A DNA stretch of 64,000 nucleotides from Clostridia bacterium (GCA_009929735.1 RZZU01000006.1:1-64000), one strand, 5' to 3'. Positions 16,793-26,292 are shown, counted from the stretch's first letter. Numbers and translations: made by a program. Notes: a model not told the origin generated them from the sequence alone.

Positions 16793-18181
16793 CTAAAACA
16801 ACTCAGATAAACGTTTCACAGATTCCACAATTTTATTACTGTCCACGCCTGAATAGTTGAGCACGAGTATGTGATTGGTATTGTTATTTTCATTCAAATA
16901 ATATTCTGATAAAAATGATAGCTTGATGTCTTTCTCAAAAGCCTTTTGTTTTAATTCTGAATCCGCCATCTGTGTTTTTACTTTTAAAAGAAAATGAAGA
17001 CCTGCATTTTCTTCATGTATCGTCACTTTTTCTCCAAAAGGGCTGTCTTTAATTGCTTGAATGATAGCATCACGATGTTTTTTGTAGTAATTTCTCATGC
17101 GGTTCATGTGTCGCTCAAAATAGCCTTTTGATATAAATTTCGCTAAGGTATATTGTTCAAAACTTGGTACAGTACAGGAATAAAAATTCAAGGTATCATT
17201 AAACTTCTCTATTAGGTGATAGGGCAGCACCATGTAACTGATACGCATGGATGGAGCGATTGATTTAGAAAACGTATTGATGTATATTACTTTTTCATTT
17301 TTATCTATACTCTGCAATGTTGGGATTGGCCTGCCAACAAAACGGAATTCACTATCAAAGTCATCCTCAATAATATAGCGGTCATTTTTTTCATCAGCCC
17401 AGTTTAAAATTTCCTGCCGCCTTTTTATGGGCATAACAATACCAGTTGGATAATGATGCGCTGGTGAAATATGTACGATTTCTGCTTCGCTTTCCCTTAA
17501 TTTTGAAATAGACATTCCGTATTTATCCAAGTCTATAAACTCACATTCTACATCGTTAAAATGATAAATTTGTGCAATCTTCTTATAGCCAGGACTTTCA
17601 ATGGCGAACGTTTTTTTTCTTCCTAAAAGTTGAATCAAAAGACTATATAAATATTCAGTTCCAGCACCAACAATAATTTGATTTGCAGAAACTGATATTC
17701 CTCTAAAATAATATAAATGCTCTGCTATGGCAGTGCGTAATTCTTCAACCCCGTTATAGGTTACTACATCCAAAAGCTGCGTGTTGTGCTCCAACAAAAC
17801 CTCTCGCATCAATTTCGACCATATGGTAAAAGGAAATTTCTCGGAACAAATACTGTTGCTTGCCAAATCTAAATAAAAAGCATTTCTGTTTTTCGTATTT
17901 TCAAATTTTATTTCTCCCATTTGAGGGGAGCAAGCATTTGTTTTTTCCAAAGCACAAACAAAGTAACCTTTCTTTTCAAGAGCGTAAATGTAACCTTCTA
18001 AAATCAGCTGTGCGTAGGCGTTTTCTACCGTAACAACGCTGATTTTTAAATGCTGGGCAAGATTTCTTTTTGAAGGAAGTTTTTGGTTTGCCTTTAATTT
18101 CCCCTGCAAAATATCTGCTTTAATATTCTTATATAGAGAATCATATAAAGGAAGCCTACTATCAAAATTATATGTTAACAT
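16793..18181 (-). CDS. pdxR: MocR/GntR-type PLP-binding regulator, probable PdxR
   Basis: 462 residues. The N-terminal GntR winged helix covers about residues 1-75 (LPSKRNLAQHLKISVVTVEN). A fold-type I aminotransferase-like domain follows, with the PLP lysine expected in INTFSKSIAPSMRISY. MocR proteins use PLP as a sensor rather than for catalysis. The gene is divergent from pdxS-pdxT with 112 bases between the starts, the standard arrangement for PdxR, which activates PLP synthesis when PLP is scarce. AAGGAGAGG precedes the ATG. Confidence 0.9.
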   Translation of the reverse strand: MLTYNFDSRLPLYDSLYKNIKADILQGKLKANQKLPSKRNLAQHLKISVVTVENAYAQLILEGYIYALEKKGYFVCALEKTNACSPQMGEIKFENTKNRNAFYLDLASNSICSEKFPFTIWSKLMREVLLEHNTQLLDVVTYNGVEELRTAIAEHLYYFRGISVSANQIIVGAGTEYLYSLLIQLLGRKKTFAIESPGYKKIAQIYHFNDVECEFIDLDKYGMSISKLRESEAEIVHISPAHHYPTGIVMPIKRRQEILNWADEKNDRYIIEDDFDSEFRFVGRPIPTLQSIDKNEKVIYINTFSKSIAPSMRISYMVLPYHLIEKFNDTLNFYSCTVPSFEQYTLAKFISKGYFERHMNRMRNYYKKHRDAIIQAIKDSPFGEKVTIHEENAGLHFLLKVKTQMADSELKQKAFEKDIKLSFLSEYYLNENNNTNHILVLNYSGVDSNKIVESVKRLSELF

Positions 18182-18293
18182 TTTTCCTCTCCTTATCTGG
18201 TATTAAAACAATTAATTGAAATGACTATTTTAATAATATCAGAATTCATTATAATATGGGTAAACCAAATTGTATAGAAGGAGATATGAAAAA
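18182..18293 (+). promoter_or_regulatory. pdxR-pdxS divergent control region
   Basis: TATAAT lies at 18250-18255 for pdxS, but no good -35 box stands 17 bases upstream, as expected of an activator-dependent promoter. AAGGAGA (18278-18284) is the pdxS RBS. Candidate PdxR sites should lie between 18200 and 18250; I see no clean direct repeat there. Confidence 0.5.
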
Positions 18294-19169
18294 ATGGAAA
18301 ACGAACGTTATAGATTAAACAAAGAACTGGCACAAATGCTTAAAGGTGGCGTAATCATGGATGTTACCACTCCGGAACAGGCTAAAATTGCAGAAGCCGC
18401 AGGTGCTTGTGCCGTCATGGCATTGGAAAGAATTCCTGCGGATATCCGTGCGGCAGGCGGCGTTTCCAGAATGAGCGATCCTAAAATGATACGGGGGATT
18501 CAACAGGCTGTTTCCATTCCGGTTATGGCAAAAGTAAGAATAGGACACTTTGTTGAGGCACAAATATTGGAAGCCCTTGAGATTGATTATATCGATGAAA
18601 GTGAAGTATTATCCCCGGCCGATGATGTATACCATATTGATAAGACGAAATTTAAAGTTCCCTTTGTCTGCGGTGCGAAGGATTTGGGTGAAGCACTTCG
18701 CAGAATTAATGAAGGTGCTTCCATGATCAGAACAAAGGGCGAACCGGGAACTGGTGATATTGTTCAGGCAGTTCGGCATATGAGAAAAATCAACGCCGAA
18801 ATACGCCGTGTACAGTCTTTACTGGAGGATGAATTATTTGATGCTGCAAAAAATCTAGAAGTTCCATATGATTTATTAAAATTTGTACATGAAAATGGGA
18901 AACTCCCAGTTGTAAATTTTGCCGCAGGCGGAATTGCAACACCAGCAGATGCCGCTCTCATGATGCAGCTTGGAGCCGAAGGTGTTTTTGTAGGTTCGGG
19001 CATATTTAAATCCGGAAATCCAGAAAAAAGGGCGGCCGCAATCGTAAAGGCAGTTACAAATTTCAATGATGCAAAATTACTTGCAGAGCTTTCAGAAGAT
19101 TTGGGTGAAGCCATGATAGGCATTAACGAAGGTGAAATAGAGTTACTTATGGCGGAGCGTGGTAAATAA
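18294..19169 (+). CDS. pdxS: pyridoxal 5'-phosphate synthase subunit PdxS
   Basis: 291 residues from the ATG after AAGGAGA. The (beta/alpha)8 synthase has the expected catalytic residues: MDVTTPEQ (Asp), [11 protein letters not shown] (first lysine) and [10 protein letters not shown] (second lysine). It condenses ribose 5-phosphate, glyceraldehyde 3-phosphate and ammonia to PLP, working as a 12-mer with PdxT. Its TAA overlaps the pdxT ATG by one base (TAATG). Confidence 0.98.
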   Translation: MENERYRLNKELAQMLKGGVIMDVTTPEQAKIAEAAGACAVMALERIPADIRAAGGVSRMSDPKMIRGIQQAVSIPVMAKVRIGHFVEAQILEALEIDYIDESEVLSPADDVYHIDKTKFKVPFVCGAKDLGEALRRINEGASMIRTKGEPGTGDIVQAVRHMRKINAEIRRVQSLLEDELFDAAKNLEVPYDLLKFVHENGKLPVVNFAAGGIATPADAALMMQLGAEGVFVGSGIFKSGNPEKRAAAIVKAVTNFNDAKLLAELSEDLGEAMIGINEGEIELLMAERGK

Positions 19170-19741
19170 TGAATATCGGTGTTCTCTCATTACAAGGTGC
19201 ATTTATTGAACACAGAAATATTTTGGAAGCCCTTCATGTAAACAGTATAGAAATAAGGAATAAAAGTGATTTATCAAAAAATATAGATGGTATGATATTA
19301 CCGGGGGGAGAAAGCACCGCGATAGGTAAACTGCTGATGGATTTTGATATGCTTGATTCGATTAAGAATTTCATTGAAGAGGGTATGCCTGTTTTCGGAA
19401 CTTGTGCTGGGATGATTTTGCTTGCTAAAAACATAGAAAACAGTTCAGTAAAGCATTTCGCAACGATGGATATTTCGGTAGTCAGAAATGCATATGGTAG
19501 GCAGCTTGGAAGTTTTCAGGCAATCTCAGCATTTGGTGATTTTGATAAAACCCCAATGACCTTTATTCGTGCACCGTATATAAGAAGTGTTGAAAGCAAT
19601 GTAAAAATCTTATCTACAGTGAACGGAAATATTGTAGCAGCACAGCAAAACAATCAACTTGTAACAGCATTTCACCCTGAATTGACAGATAATACTGTAG
19701 TTCATGAATATTTTTTAAATATGATAAAAGGTAGATGTTGA
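19169..19741 (+). CDS. pdxT: PLP synthase glutaminase subunit PdxT
   Basis: 190 residues, a class I glutaminase. The catalytic cysteine is in GTCAGMILLA and the His-Glu pair in TAFHPELT; the oxyanion strand is LPGGESTAIGK. It hydrolyses glutamine and channels ammonia to PdxS. Start overlaps the pdxS stop, so the two are translationally coupled. Confidence 0.97.
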   Translation: MNIGVLSLQGAFIEHRNILEALHVNSIEIRNKSDLSKNIDGMILPGGESTAIGKLLMDFDMLDSIKNFIEEGMPVFGTCAGMILLAKNIENSSVKHFATMDISVVRNAYGRQLGSFQAISAFGDFDKTPMTFIRAPYIRSVESNVKILSTVNGNIVAAQQNNQLVTAFHPELTDNTVVHEYFLNMIKGRC

Positions 19742-19805
19742 AAAAATAAAAAAGTCCATTTCGAGAAGATCGTATCAAGTTGGAACTGTAGACAAAATGC
19801 CTCTG

Positions 19806-19855
19806 CAACCCTCTTTAAGGTATAAAAAGTACCATAAAGAGGGTTGCTTTTATAA
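19806..19855 (+). terminator. terminator of pdxST
   Basis: CAACCCTCTTTA (19806-19817) pairs with TAAAGAGGGTTG (19835-19846), with GGTA/TACC pairing inside, followed by CTTTTAT. Confidence 0.85.
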
Positions 19856-19967
19856 TGGGGAGATTAGGTGCACGGATCCTATTTTTTGTTGTGCCCCGAA
19901 TAGATGCTCATTTTATATTTTGTTAATCTTTTATGAAAAAAGAGGGGTGAAATTTTCGTGTGTTTTG

Positions 19968-19976
19968 TGGTATAAT
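19968..19976 (+). promoter_or_regulatory. extended -10 promoter of agrA-agrC
   Basis: TGG followed by TATAAT (19971-19976) is an extended -10 element; the -35 region is weak. GAGAGGTGG stands before the ATG at 20001. Confidence 0.6.
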
Positions 19977-20000
19977 TTACCAAGAGAGGTGGTGACTATC

Positions 20001-20729
20001 ATGATGAAAATAGCGATATGTGATGATGATAATTATGTATGTACGGAAATTGAACAAATCATTTTAGAAGACAGCATAAAGTGTAACACAAAAGTTGACA
20101 TAGAGGTTTTTTATGATGGAAAAGAATTAATTAGCTATATTGAAAATGAACATTATTTTGATTTAATTTTTCTTGATATAGAGCTAAGAACTACAACTGG
20201 TATTAAAGTTGGAAATAAAATTAGAAATGAACTTGATGATTATATTAGTAAAATTGTCTTCATATCATCAAAAACGGGATATGAAAGACAGCTATTCGAT
20301 GTGCAGCCATTAAATTTTTTAGATAAACCCATCGACAAAGAAAAATTGATAAAATGCATCAATTTAGCATTGAAATTGTTAGATAAAGAGAAAAAAATTT
20401 TTAAGTATAAAGTAGGACATGAATTTAAACAAATAGCTTTTCAAGATATAATATATTTTGAAAATAAGCTTAGAAAGGTGAAAATTACCACCATAAACGG
20501 AACAGATGAATTTTATGGAACTTTAGAGAACATCAAAATGCAGTTACCAAATATTTTTGTAACAGCGCATGTGTCATACATAGTAAATTATATTTTTATT
20601 GAAAAAATTTCAGGTGAAACAATTTTGATGAAAAATGGAGTGTTGATTCCTATTAGCAAAAGGAACCTTAAAGATATACACCATTTGCAAATCCAATTTG
20701 TAAAGGAGCTTAGAAATGTCAATTTATGA
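20001..20729 (+). CDS. agrA: AgrA-type response regulator (receiver + LytTR)
   Basis: 242 residues from the ATG at 20001 or 20004; the much longer frame upstream has no start signal. The receiver domain has ICDDDNY and the phospho-accepting aspartate in IFLDIEL. The C-terminal LytTR DNA-binding domain begins near FKYKVGHEFKQIAF. Such regulators bind paired direct repeats about two helical turns apart; one such pair lies upstream of agrD. The sensor gene overlaps its end by 14 bases. Confidence 0.9.
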   Translation: MMKIAICDDDNYVCTEIEQIILEDSIKCNTKVDIEVFYDGKELISYIENEHYFDLIFLDIELRTTTGIKVGNKIRNELDDYISKIVFISSKTGYERQLFDVQPLNFLDKPIDKEKLIKCINLALKLLDKEKKIFKYKVGHEFKQIAFQDIIYFENKLRKVKITTINGTDEFYGTLENIKMQLPNIFVTAHVSYIVNYIFIEKISGETILMKNGVLIPISKRNLKDIHHLQIQFVKELRNVNL

Positions 20730-21996
20730 AATCTTTTTTATTTTAACAATGCCTATTTATTTAATATCAATATATAAGTTAAATTGTAGTTTTTTAGGTG
20801 AACGGATTTATAGTAAAAGAATTGAACTTGTTTCTTATATTTTATATGCTGTATGCCTAGTTATCATTTATTTGACTACAAGAAAACCAATCGTATTTTT
20901 AATATACAATCTTTTATCGTTTTTTTGTATATCATTAAATTACTATGCAGATATGGTAGGAAGAATCGTATATGCATTTTTGTTATATCTATTTTTATTT
21001 ATTATTGAAGTAGTTTTATGGAGAATAACTGGTTATTTTCGACTAAATGCGCTAGAGAATAGTGAATTTAATTCTATCGTTGGTATCGTTTTAATGCGAG
21101 TAATCATGTTGATTTTTGCCTATTTCATACATAAACTTAGAAAATCTAAAACAACGGGCTTCTATATTCCAGCATATTATTATTTTGCGCAGATTCTTAT
21201 TTTGCTTGGTATTCTATATTTTTTTCTGATGTCAATTGAAAAAAATAATATATCAACCACTCAAGTGATAATTAGTAGCATCATCGTGCTATTGGTAGAT
21301 GGGATGATTATACTTATTGATGAGAAGATTTATGCTGCCATGATTGTCAGTGTTGAAAGAAATTTATTAAAACAACAAAATATTGCATATGAAAATCAAG
21401 CTGAGATTATAAATAGGTCGTTATCCACAATCAAAGCTTTGAAACATGACATAAAAAATCATATACTAACATTACAATTAATCTATAAAAATAAGCAGTA
21501 TCAGGATTTTGAAGAGTATACAAATAAAATATTGTTTGAAATAAACGGTGATAAGAATTTTACCTATTCTGAAAACTTTATTGTAGATAGTATTATTAAT
21601 TTTAAATTAAAAGAATTAAATGAACAGGAAGCTGACATTAAGCTGGATATTAATATACCTCAAAATCTTAATATTTTAGCTTTTGATTTAACTGTGATAC
21701 TTGGGAATTTACTGGATAATGCAATAACAGCAATTAAGCAAACAAAATACAATAAAATACTAAGTTTATATATGCATTGTACCAAAGGAAGCTTGGTTAT
21801 TTTGCTTGACAATTCATTTAGTGGTGAACTTAATATGAAAGACGGAATTTTTCAGACAACAAAACCGCTTAAAGAAAATCATGGAATAGGGATCAATAAC
21901 ACGCAAAAGATCATATCGAATTATAATGGAGAAATGCAAATTCACCATACAAATGACACATTTTCGGTTGTTGTTTTAATTCCTGATATAGACTGA
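20716..21996 (+). CDS. agrC: AgrC-type sensor histidine kinase
   Basis: 426 residues. About six hydrophobic segments fill residues 1-200 (the peptide-sensing membrane domain). Then come the H-box LKHDIKNHILTL, N-box LGNLLDNAITAI and a G-box GIGINNTQKI, the short GHKL kinase of the agr family. AAAGGAG precedes the ATG, which overlaps agrA. It would sense the processed AgrD peptide outside the cell and phosphorylate AgrA. Confidence 0.92.
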   Translation: MSIYEIFFILTMPIYLISIYKLNCSFLGERIYSKRIELVSYILYAVCLVIIYLTTRKPIVFLIYNLLSFFCISLNYYADMVGRIVYAFLLYLFLFIIEVVLWRITGYFRLNALENSEFNSIVGIVLMRVIMLIFAYFIHKLRKSKTTGFYIPAYYYFAQILILLGILYFFLMSIEKNNISTTQVIISSIIVLLVDGMIILIDEKIYAAMIVSVERNLLKQQNIAYENQAEIINRSLSTIKALKHDIKNHILTLQLIYKNKQYQDFEEYTNKILFEINGDKNFTYSENFIVDSIINFKLKELNEQEADIKLDINIPQNLNILAFDLTVILGNLLDNAITAIKQTKYNKILSLYMHCTKGSLVILLDNSFSGELNMKDGIFQTTKPLKENHGIGINNTQKIISNYNGEMQIHHTNDTFSVVVLIPDID

Positions 21997-22009
21997 AAAA
22001 AATGTGACG

Positions 22010-22074
22010 ATTATTACATCAAAACATACCAATTATTACAACTTATCGTATAGATAGACAAAATATGTTATTAT
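22010..22074 (+). promoter_or_regulatory. candidate AgrA (LytTR) site and agrDB promoter
   Basis: ATTATTACA occurs at 22010-22018 and again at 22032-22040, a direct repeat with a 22-bp period, the geometry LytTR dimers use. -10-like sequence TATGTTATTAT (22064-22074) follows. AgrA activation of agrDB would close a positive feedback loop. Confidence 0.55.
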
Positions 22075-22118
22075 CAAATCATCAAAAAACAATTACAACT
22101 ATAGAAGGAGGAAGTCAG

Positions 22119-22277
22119 ATGAGAAATGGGGTTTTTAAAAATTTTTTGTATTCTTTAGGAGGGATGGTTGCTACGCTTGCCGTGGTGATAACGACTTTAA
22201 ATGTAAACACGACTTGCTTGTATATGGCTCATCAGCCCAAACTACCGGATGCAGCAAAAAAATTGCGTAAATTCTAA
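22119..22277 (+). CDS. agrD: AgrD-type cyclic thiolactone autoinducer precursor
   Basis: 52 residues from the ATG after AGAAGGAGGAAG. It has the three-part plan of AgrD: an amphipathic hydrophobic leader, a small cysteine-containing core (TTCLYMA), and a charged recognition tail (HQPKLPDAAKKLRKF). The mature signal would be a ring closed from the cysteine, most simply CLYMA with a short N-terminal tail. Its TAA overlaps the agrB ATG by one base. Confidence 0.88.
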   Translation: MRNGVFKNFLYSLGGMVATLAVVITTLNVNTTCLYMAHQPKLPDAAKKLRKF

Positions 22278-22864
22278 TGTTTACAAAACAGATGGGAAAA
22301 CTTGCAGATGTATTGATTAAAAACGAAATAGCGAAAGGCCAAAACAAAGATGTAATTGTTTTTGGACTTTCCACTGGAATAGAGTTAGCTTTTAATATCA
22401 TCACAACAGTCGTTTTGGGTATTATGTTTGGATTGGTATTAGAAAGTCTTATATTTCTTGGGTCTTTCTCTTTTATTCGTACATATGCAGGTGGGTATCA
22501 CTGTGAGAAAGCGATTAACTGTTACATAATGTCAAGTGCAATTGTGGTACTGGTACTGTTTGTAGTTAAGTTTACGCCAAGAGATTATATTTTGATTTTA
22601 AGTATCGTTCTTTTGGTGGTATCAGTACCAATTTTATTAAAAATTGCACCGATTGAGGCAAGTAATAAACCTTTAGACAAGGATGAATTCTCCTATTTCC
22701 GAAAAAAAACCATATTACATTTATGCATAGAAGCTATTTTGATACTAGGTTTGTTTGTTTTATCTTTATATAAGTTTGCATTTCTTATATGTCTAGGGTT
22801 AGGCATATCAGGAGGTTTAATTTTTATGCAAAGGATTTGTTGTAAGAAATCTCTTTGTAGTTAA
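22277..22864 (+). CDS. agrB: AgrB-type peptide-processing endopeptidase
   Basis: 195 residues, polytopic membrane protein. The catalytic His and Cys of AgrB are in RTYAGGYHCEKAINCY, seven residues apart as in characterised AgrB. It removes the AgrD tail and forms the thiolactone. Gene order here is A-C-D-B, unlike the B-D-C-A order of Staphylococcus. Confidence 0.95.
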   Translation: MFTKQMGKLADVLIKNEIAKGQNKDVIVFGLSTGIELAFNIITTVVLGIMFGLVLESLIFLGSFSFIRTYAGGYHCEKAINCYIMSSAIVVLVLFVVKFTPRDYILILSIVLLVVSVPILLKIAPIEASNKPLDKDEFSYFRKKTILHLCIEAILILGLFVLSLYKFAFLICLGLGISGGLIFMQRICCKKSLCS

Positions 22865-23530
22865 TGTGCATATTTTACAATATTTTATCAGATGTTGTAA
22901 AATTGTTATTGAAAAAACTTATTGGAAAATTATCTTTTTTAGTATTTGCCTTTGCTTTAGATTTACCAGTCTCTGCTAGTGCAGCTACGATTGAGACAGT
23001 AAACAGTGACAGTTATTATACTAAGCTTTCGCAAAGGCAACTTCTTAGTCAGGATGGGGTAACTATAAAATAAATGACGATAAGCTTGTTCAAGTTGAAT
23101 TTCCTAATGAAAGTGTTGAAATGCTTACTGATGCAGTGGAAGATATAGCAAGTACAAACGGTGTAATAGCAGATGGCACCATAGGTGTACGAGCAGCTGC
23201 TACCACGAAAAAAGTATATGGAACAAGAGGTATAAAAATAGTTTCTTCAGAATTATGGGGATACGCAACATGGAATAATAGAAGTGTGTCCTTTGATGAT
23301 GATGTGTTTTTAGATTATTGGGGTACCAACATATCAGTTGACAAAAACGGATATGGGTTAATCAGGGAGCCGGTAGCAATAATCCTTAGGCAAAAGCAAG
23401 AACAAGAGGCGTTTGCACTGATTTTGAACTGCAGATGGGGAAAGAATACAATAAAACTTTTGATTTTGAAATGTGGTTGGATCCTGTCAATTTTTCAATG
23501 TATATCTCCATACTACCAGATAAAAAGTGA
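22864..23530 (+). pseudogene. broken gene for a secreted protein next to agrB
   Basis: The frame opens with a signal peptide (KKLIGKLSFLVFAFALDL, cleavage near ASAAT). It stops at 23071, but the next register continues smoothly as NYKINDDKLVQVEFPNE and then VSFDDDVFLDYWGTN, so one base has been lost near 23055. A second shift near 23366 and an in-frame TAG leave the true C-terminus, EMWLDPVNFSMYISILPDKK, in another register, ending at 23530. Family not recognised. It was presumably an extracellular protein under agr control, now inactivated unless the shifts are sequencing errors. Confidence 0.7.
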
Positions 23531-23543
23531 AGGAGACTAGACA

Positions 23544-23687
23544 ATGGCATGGTTAACAATCATAATTCCGGTAATTAATACTTTATTAGATTTTTCTATT
23601 AAGGTTATCGTAATTGTTTTATTGTGCAAATTAATTCCTTTGATAAAAAACGTAAAGCTCTTTACTGAAACAAAATCTGATGAATAG
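23544..23687 (+). CDS. 47-residue single-span membrane protein
   Basis: AAGGAG stands seven to eight bases before the ATG, and the peptide has a long hydrophobic stretch (WLTIIIPVINTLLDF, then VIVIVLLCKLIPL) with a charged tail. No family known to me. It follows the broken secreted-protein gene at 13 bases and precedes a terminator, so it belongs to the agr transcript. Confidence 0.55.
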   Translation: MAWLTIIIPVINTLLDFSIKVIVIVLLCKLIPLIKNVKLFTETKSDE

Positions 23688-23863
23688 AAATTTCTTTGAT
23701 TAATTACTTATGGATAAAACCATTAAATGATAGTAGTAATTATTTAAAGTAATAGGGGAATCTAGTCGTATAGGCAAAGGTAAGAGTTTAAACGGTAAAA
23801 TATTTCCTACATAGTTTGAGAACTTTTTTACTAACTTAAAAATTAAAATTATCAAACATTCAT

Positions 23864-23902
23864 AAAAGATGGGTTGGAAATTCTACCCATCTTTTATTTT
23901 TG
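23864..23902 (+). terminator. terminator of the agr transcript
   Basis: AAAAGATGGGT (23864-23874) pairs with ACCCATCTTTT (23885-23895), followed by ATTTTT. The 170 bases before it hold no gene. Confidence 0.8.
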
Positions 23903-23978
23903 GCGAAGAAGAAAATGAGTAAATGGTAATGCCAAGGTAATATATACACAAAATAATTTCAAAGCCAGTACAAATGCA

Positions 23979-24273
23979 ACAGAGGAAGTATATATAACTT
24001 ATCATAAGATGGAACGCATGGAGGGACATCTTGAAGAAAAAGATGCGGCAAAGAGCAAGATATTATATAGCAACCAAGACACTGAGAACACCCTTTGAGA
24101 AGATATGATTCCAAATTTGTCTGTTTTGGATAAAACAGAATTAAAACGAATTCAAGTAACGCTTTTTGATTGATATTCTTAAATGAGCGTTAGCAAACTA
24201 ACAGGTATTCTACGAAGAACAATCGGTTATCAAAAGCACTGATCACTAGAAAAACTAAAAAAGCTATTCAATG
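23979..24273 (+). pseudogene. remnant of a mobile-element sigma-70-like HTH regulator
   Basis: Broken frames read YHKMERMEGHLEEKDAAK, then EDMIPNLSVLDKTELK, and after shifts SVSKLTGILRRTIGYQKH and EKLKKLFNE. These resemble the small sigma-region-4-like proteins of Firmicutes conjugative elements. Several stops and frameshifts make it dead. It lies directly before a serine recombinase remnant, its usual companion. Confidence 0.5.
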
Positions 24274-24286
24274 AGTAAAATAAATT

Positions 24287-24334
24287 GCCAAACCCCCTCA
24301 CTTTTTCTGCTAAGTAGTGAGGGGGTTTTTCTAG
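24287..24334 (+). terminator. terminator repeat, copy 1
   Basis: AACCCCCTCAC (24291-24301) pairs with GTGAGGGGGTT (24317-24327), followed by TTTCTA. Nearly the same hairpin with the same flanks occurs at 40489 and 49609. Confidence 0.8.
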
Positions 24335-24340
24335 GCCTTC

Positions 24341-24946
24341 AATTAGTTCTCTATGATGCTACGATCTATGTTCGCCTATCCAAAGAAGATGGGGATAAAG
24401 TTGAAAGCGATAGCATCTTAAACCAAAAGGAGTTAATACGAGATTACTTAAAGTCAATGCCAGATATCCGCATTTGCTTAGAAAGTGTAGATGACGGATA
24501 TCGTAATTTTGATTTTCTGTGCCCATCTTTTATAAGAATGATGGAGGATATTAAGGTAGGCACAATCAATCATGTTGTAGTCAAAGACTTCTCACGTTTT
24601 GGGAGAAACGATATTGAAGTGAGAAAATATTTTGATCAAGTTTTCCCTTTTTGGGGTGTGCGTTTTATTTCGGTAAATGACAGATATAATAGTATATTGA
24701 AACGTACATCATCTGATGTATTGATTTGTCCTATTTAAACATTTGGTGAATGACCTAAAGACCATGATATCTCAGTAAAAAGCTGCAGTCAGTTAACTGT
24801 AAAGTGTAAAAAAAAGGGAACTTTTAGGTACCTTTGCAGTGTTTGGGTATTTAAAATCCCTTGAAAACAAAAACAAGCTTATCATAGACGAATATGCTTT
24901 CGAAATTGTGAAAGATATTTCTGAAAGGATTGGTTTTCTGAGGTAA
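24341..24946 (+). pseudogene. truncated large serine recombinase (TnpX/TndX type)
   Basis: The N-terminal resolvase domain is readable: ATIYVRLSKEDGDKVESDS with the catalytic serine, VDDGYRNFDFLCPSF and VVVKDFSRFGRNDIEV. A stop at 24736 breaks it. Beyond that, NLVNDLKTMISQ-like and then GYLKSLENKNKLIIDEYAFE continue the family pattern in other registers up to 24946. Only about 200 of some 500-550 residues remain. An IS3-family element begins 19 bases later and may have cut it. Confidence 0.78.
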
Positions 24947-24964
24947 GTGTTGATCAAGTATGCA

Positions 24965-25978
24965 CTATAGTTAAGAAAATAGACACGTTTTTTAACAAAA
25001 ACTATCTGAGAGCATTTCATTAGCTGTTCTCTCAGTATAAATTTTCGTTCTCATTAGGGGTTAACATACCAAGTGAGCCGTGAGGCATTTGGGAATTGTA
25101 GTATTCCTTAATGTATTTAAAGACATTGATTTGCAGATTTTGAAAAGAGTGATAAGTTCGTCAATTGGTTTCTTTTTTTTAGATATTTGAAGAAACTTCC
25201 ACAATATGCATTATCAAAAGGATAGTCTTTTTTAGAAAATGATTGCACAACATTCAGAGAATCTAACAGTTGCCGAAAAGAAAGGGCGGTATATTGAGAT
25301 TCTCGATCAGAATGGAACATAGGCCCGTAAGGAGCATTTTTCTTTTTATATGCCTTCTTGAACCAAGTCGACATTTGCTTTGACGGAAATATGCCATGCA
25401 ATTACTTTACGAGAAAAGAGCTCCATGACTATACAAAGGTAGTACCATTTTCCATTGACATTGATGTAAGTAAAATCACTTGTACAGACCAAGTTGGGAG
25501 GCTTTTGACTAAACGCTTGCTGTATTTTGAAGGATAGCGTTTGTAGTAGGAGCTTCTATTTACCCCTAAAACATGGCATAAAGTTTTATATTATGCTGAA
25601 CTCTAAAGTTATGAACGGGTGCGAATCGTTCATTGCGTGTGGGGTGAAGATGGCAATTATTTTTTTAATATAAGGCTTTCTTCTTCGAGTTGAGCATTTC
25701 GTTTTTGAAGTTCTTTTACTTGTTTGGAAGTAAGGACTTCGCCAGCATTAACTTCTACGGTGGAAGCCTGTTTAATCCGGCGGGTAAGAGCAGTCTGCGA
25801 AACACCGTATTCTTTGCAAAGCTGAACTTGTATCTTACCATATTGACAGAGCATGACAAGAGATTTTTTAATTCTTTGTGATAAAGATTTGATTTTTTTG
25901 TGGATATGTGCAACTTCCTTTTTGTGTCTAATTAAATGGAACGGGTAGTTAATTAATGGGTCTGCTTTTTTAGCATAG
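24965..25978 (-). mobile_element. decayed IS3-family (IS150-like) insertion sequence
   Basis: Imperfect terminal inverted repeats: CTATAGTTAAGAAAATAGAC (24965-24984) against the complement of 25959-25978, with about four mismatches and one gap. On the minus strand orfA remains as KIQVQLCKEYGVSQTALTRR plus a leucine-rich tail (25857-25657). orfB is broken but shows the DDE-type HSDRESQYTALSFRQLL, SFSKKDYPFDNAYCGSFFK and the terminal MPHGSLGMLTPNE (stop at 25032). At about 1,014 bp it is shorter than usual IS3 elements, so part of orfB is deleted. Confidence 0.75.
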
Positions 25979-26264
25979 ATCCATTTCTAGCATGGGATAT
26001 TTGTAAAAAACAATGCTACCGAAATCAGTTTGTAGATTCAATTTGTAAATATATTAGGGTCAATGAAATTTCACGAGAAATGGTTTAAGGCCTTGTTACA
26101 AAGGTTTAAATTTTTTTATGGATACTTTGAAGACTTTATAACGTAGTGCAATAGGGAAATTTCTTTATCTCTGTCAGGTAATGAAACGAACCTTAGTAAA
26201 TACCTAAAAAGAGAAATAAATTTTAAATAAACAGTTCCAACTTTGTTCTATTCCTGTTTATTAT
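25979..26264. other. decayed DNA between the IS and spoIVA
   Basis: No intact gene. One register reads LQRFKFFYGYFEDFIT, a stop, then SGNETNLSKYLKREINFK before stopping near 26229, possibly the tail of a lost protein. Nothing else is visible. Confidence 0.3.
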
Positions 26265-26292
26265 TCATAGAAATATATTGTATGGATACAGT
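26265..26292 (+). promoter_or_regulatory. candidate sigma-E promoter of spoIVA
   Basis: TCATAGA (26265-26271) and GATACAGT (26285-26292), 13 bases apart, fit the sigma-E pattern TCATATT / CATACAnT moderately. Mother-cell sigma-E control is known for spoIVA in Bacillus. The implied leader is short, ending just before AAAGGAGGAA. Confidence 0.4.

Noticed and set aside
24965-25978. Active insertion sequence
   Set aside because: Transposase frames are broken and the inverted repeats are imperfect, so it is decayed.
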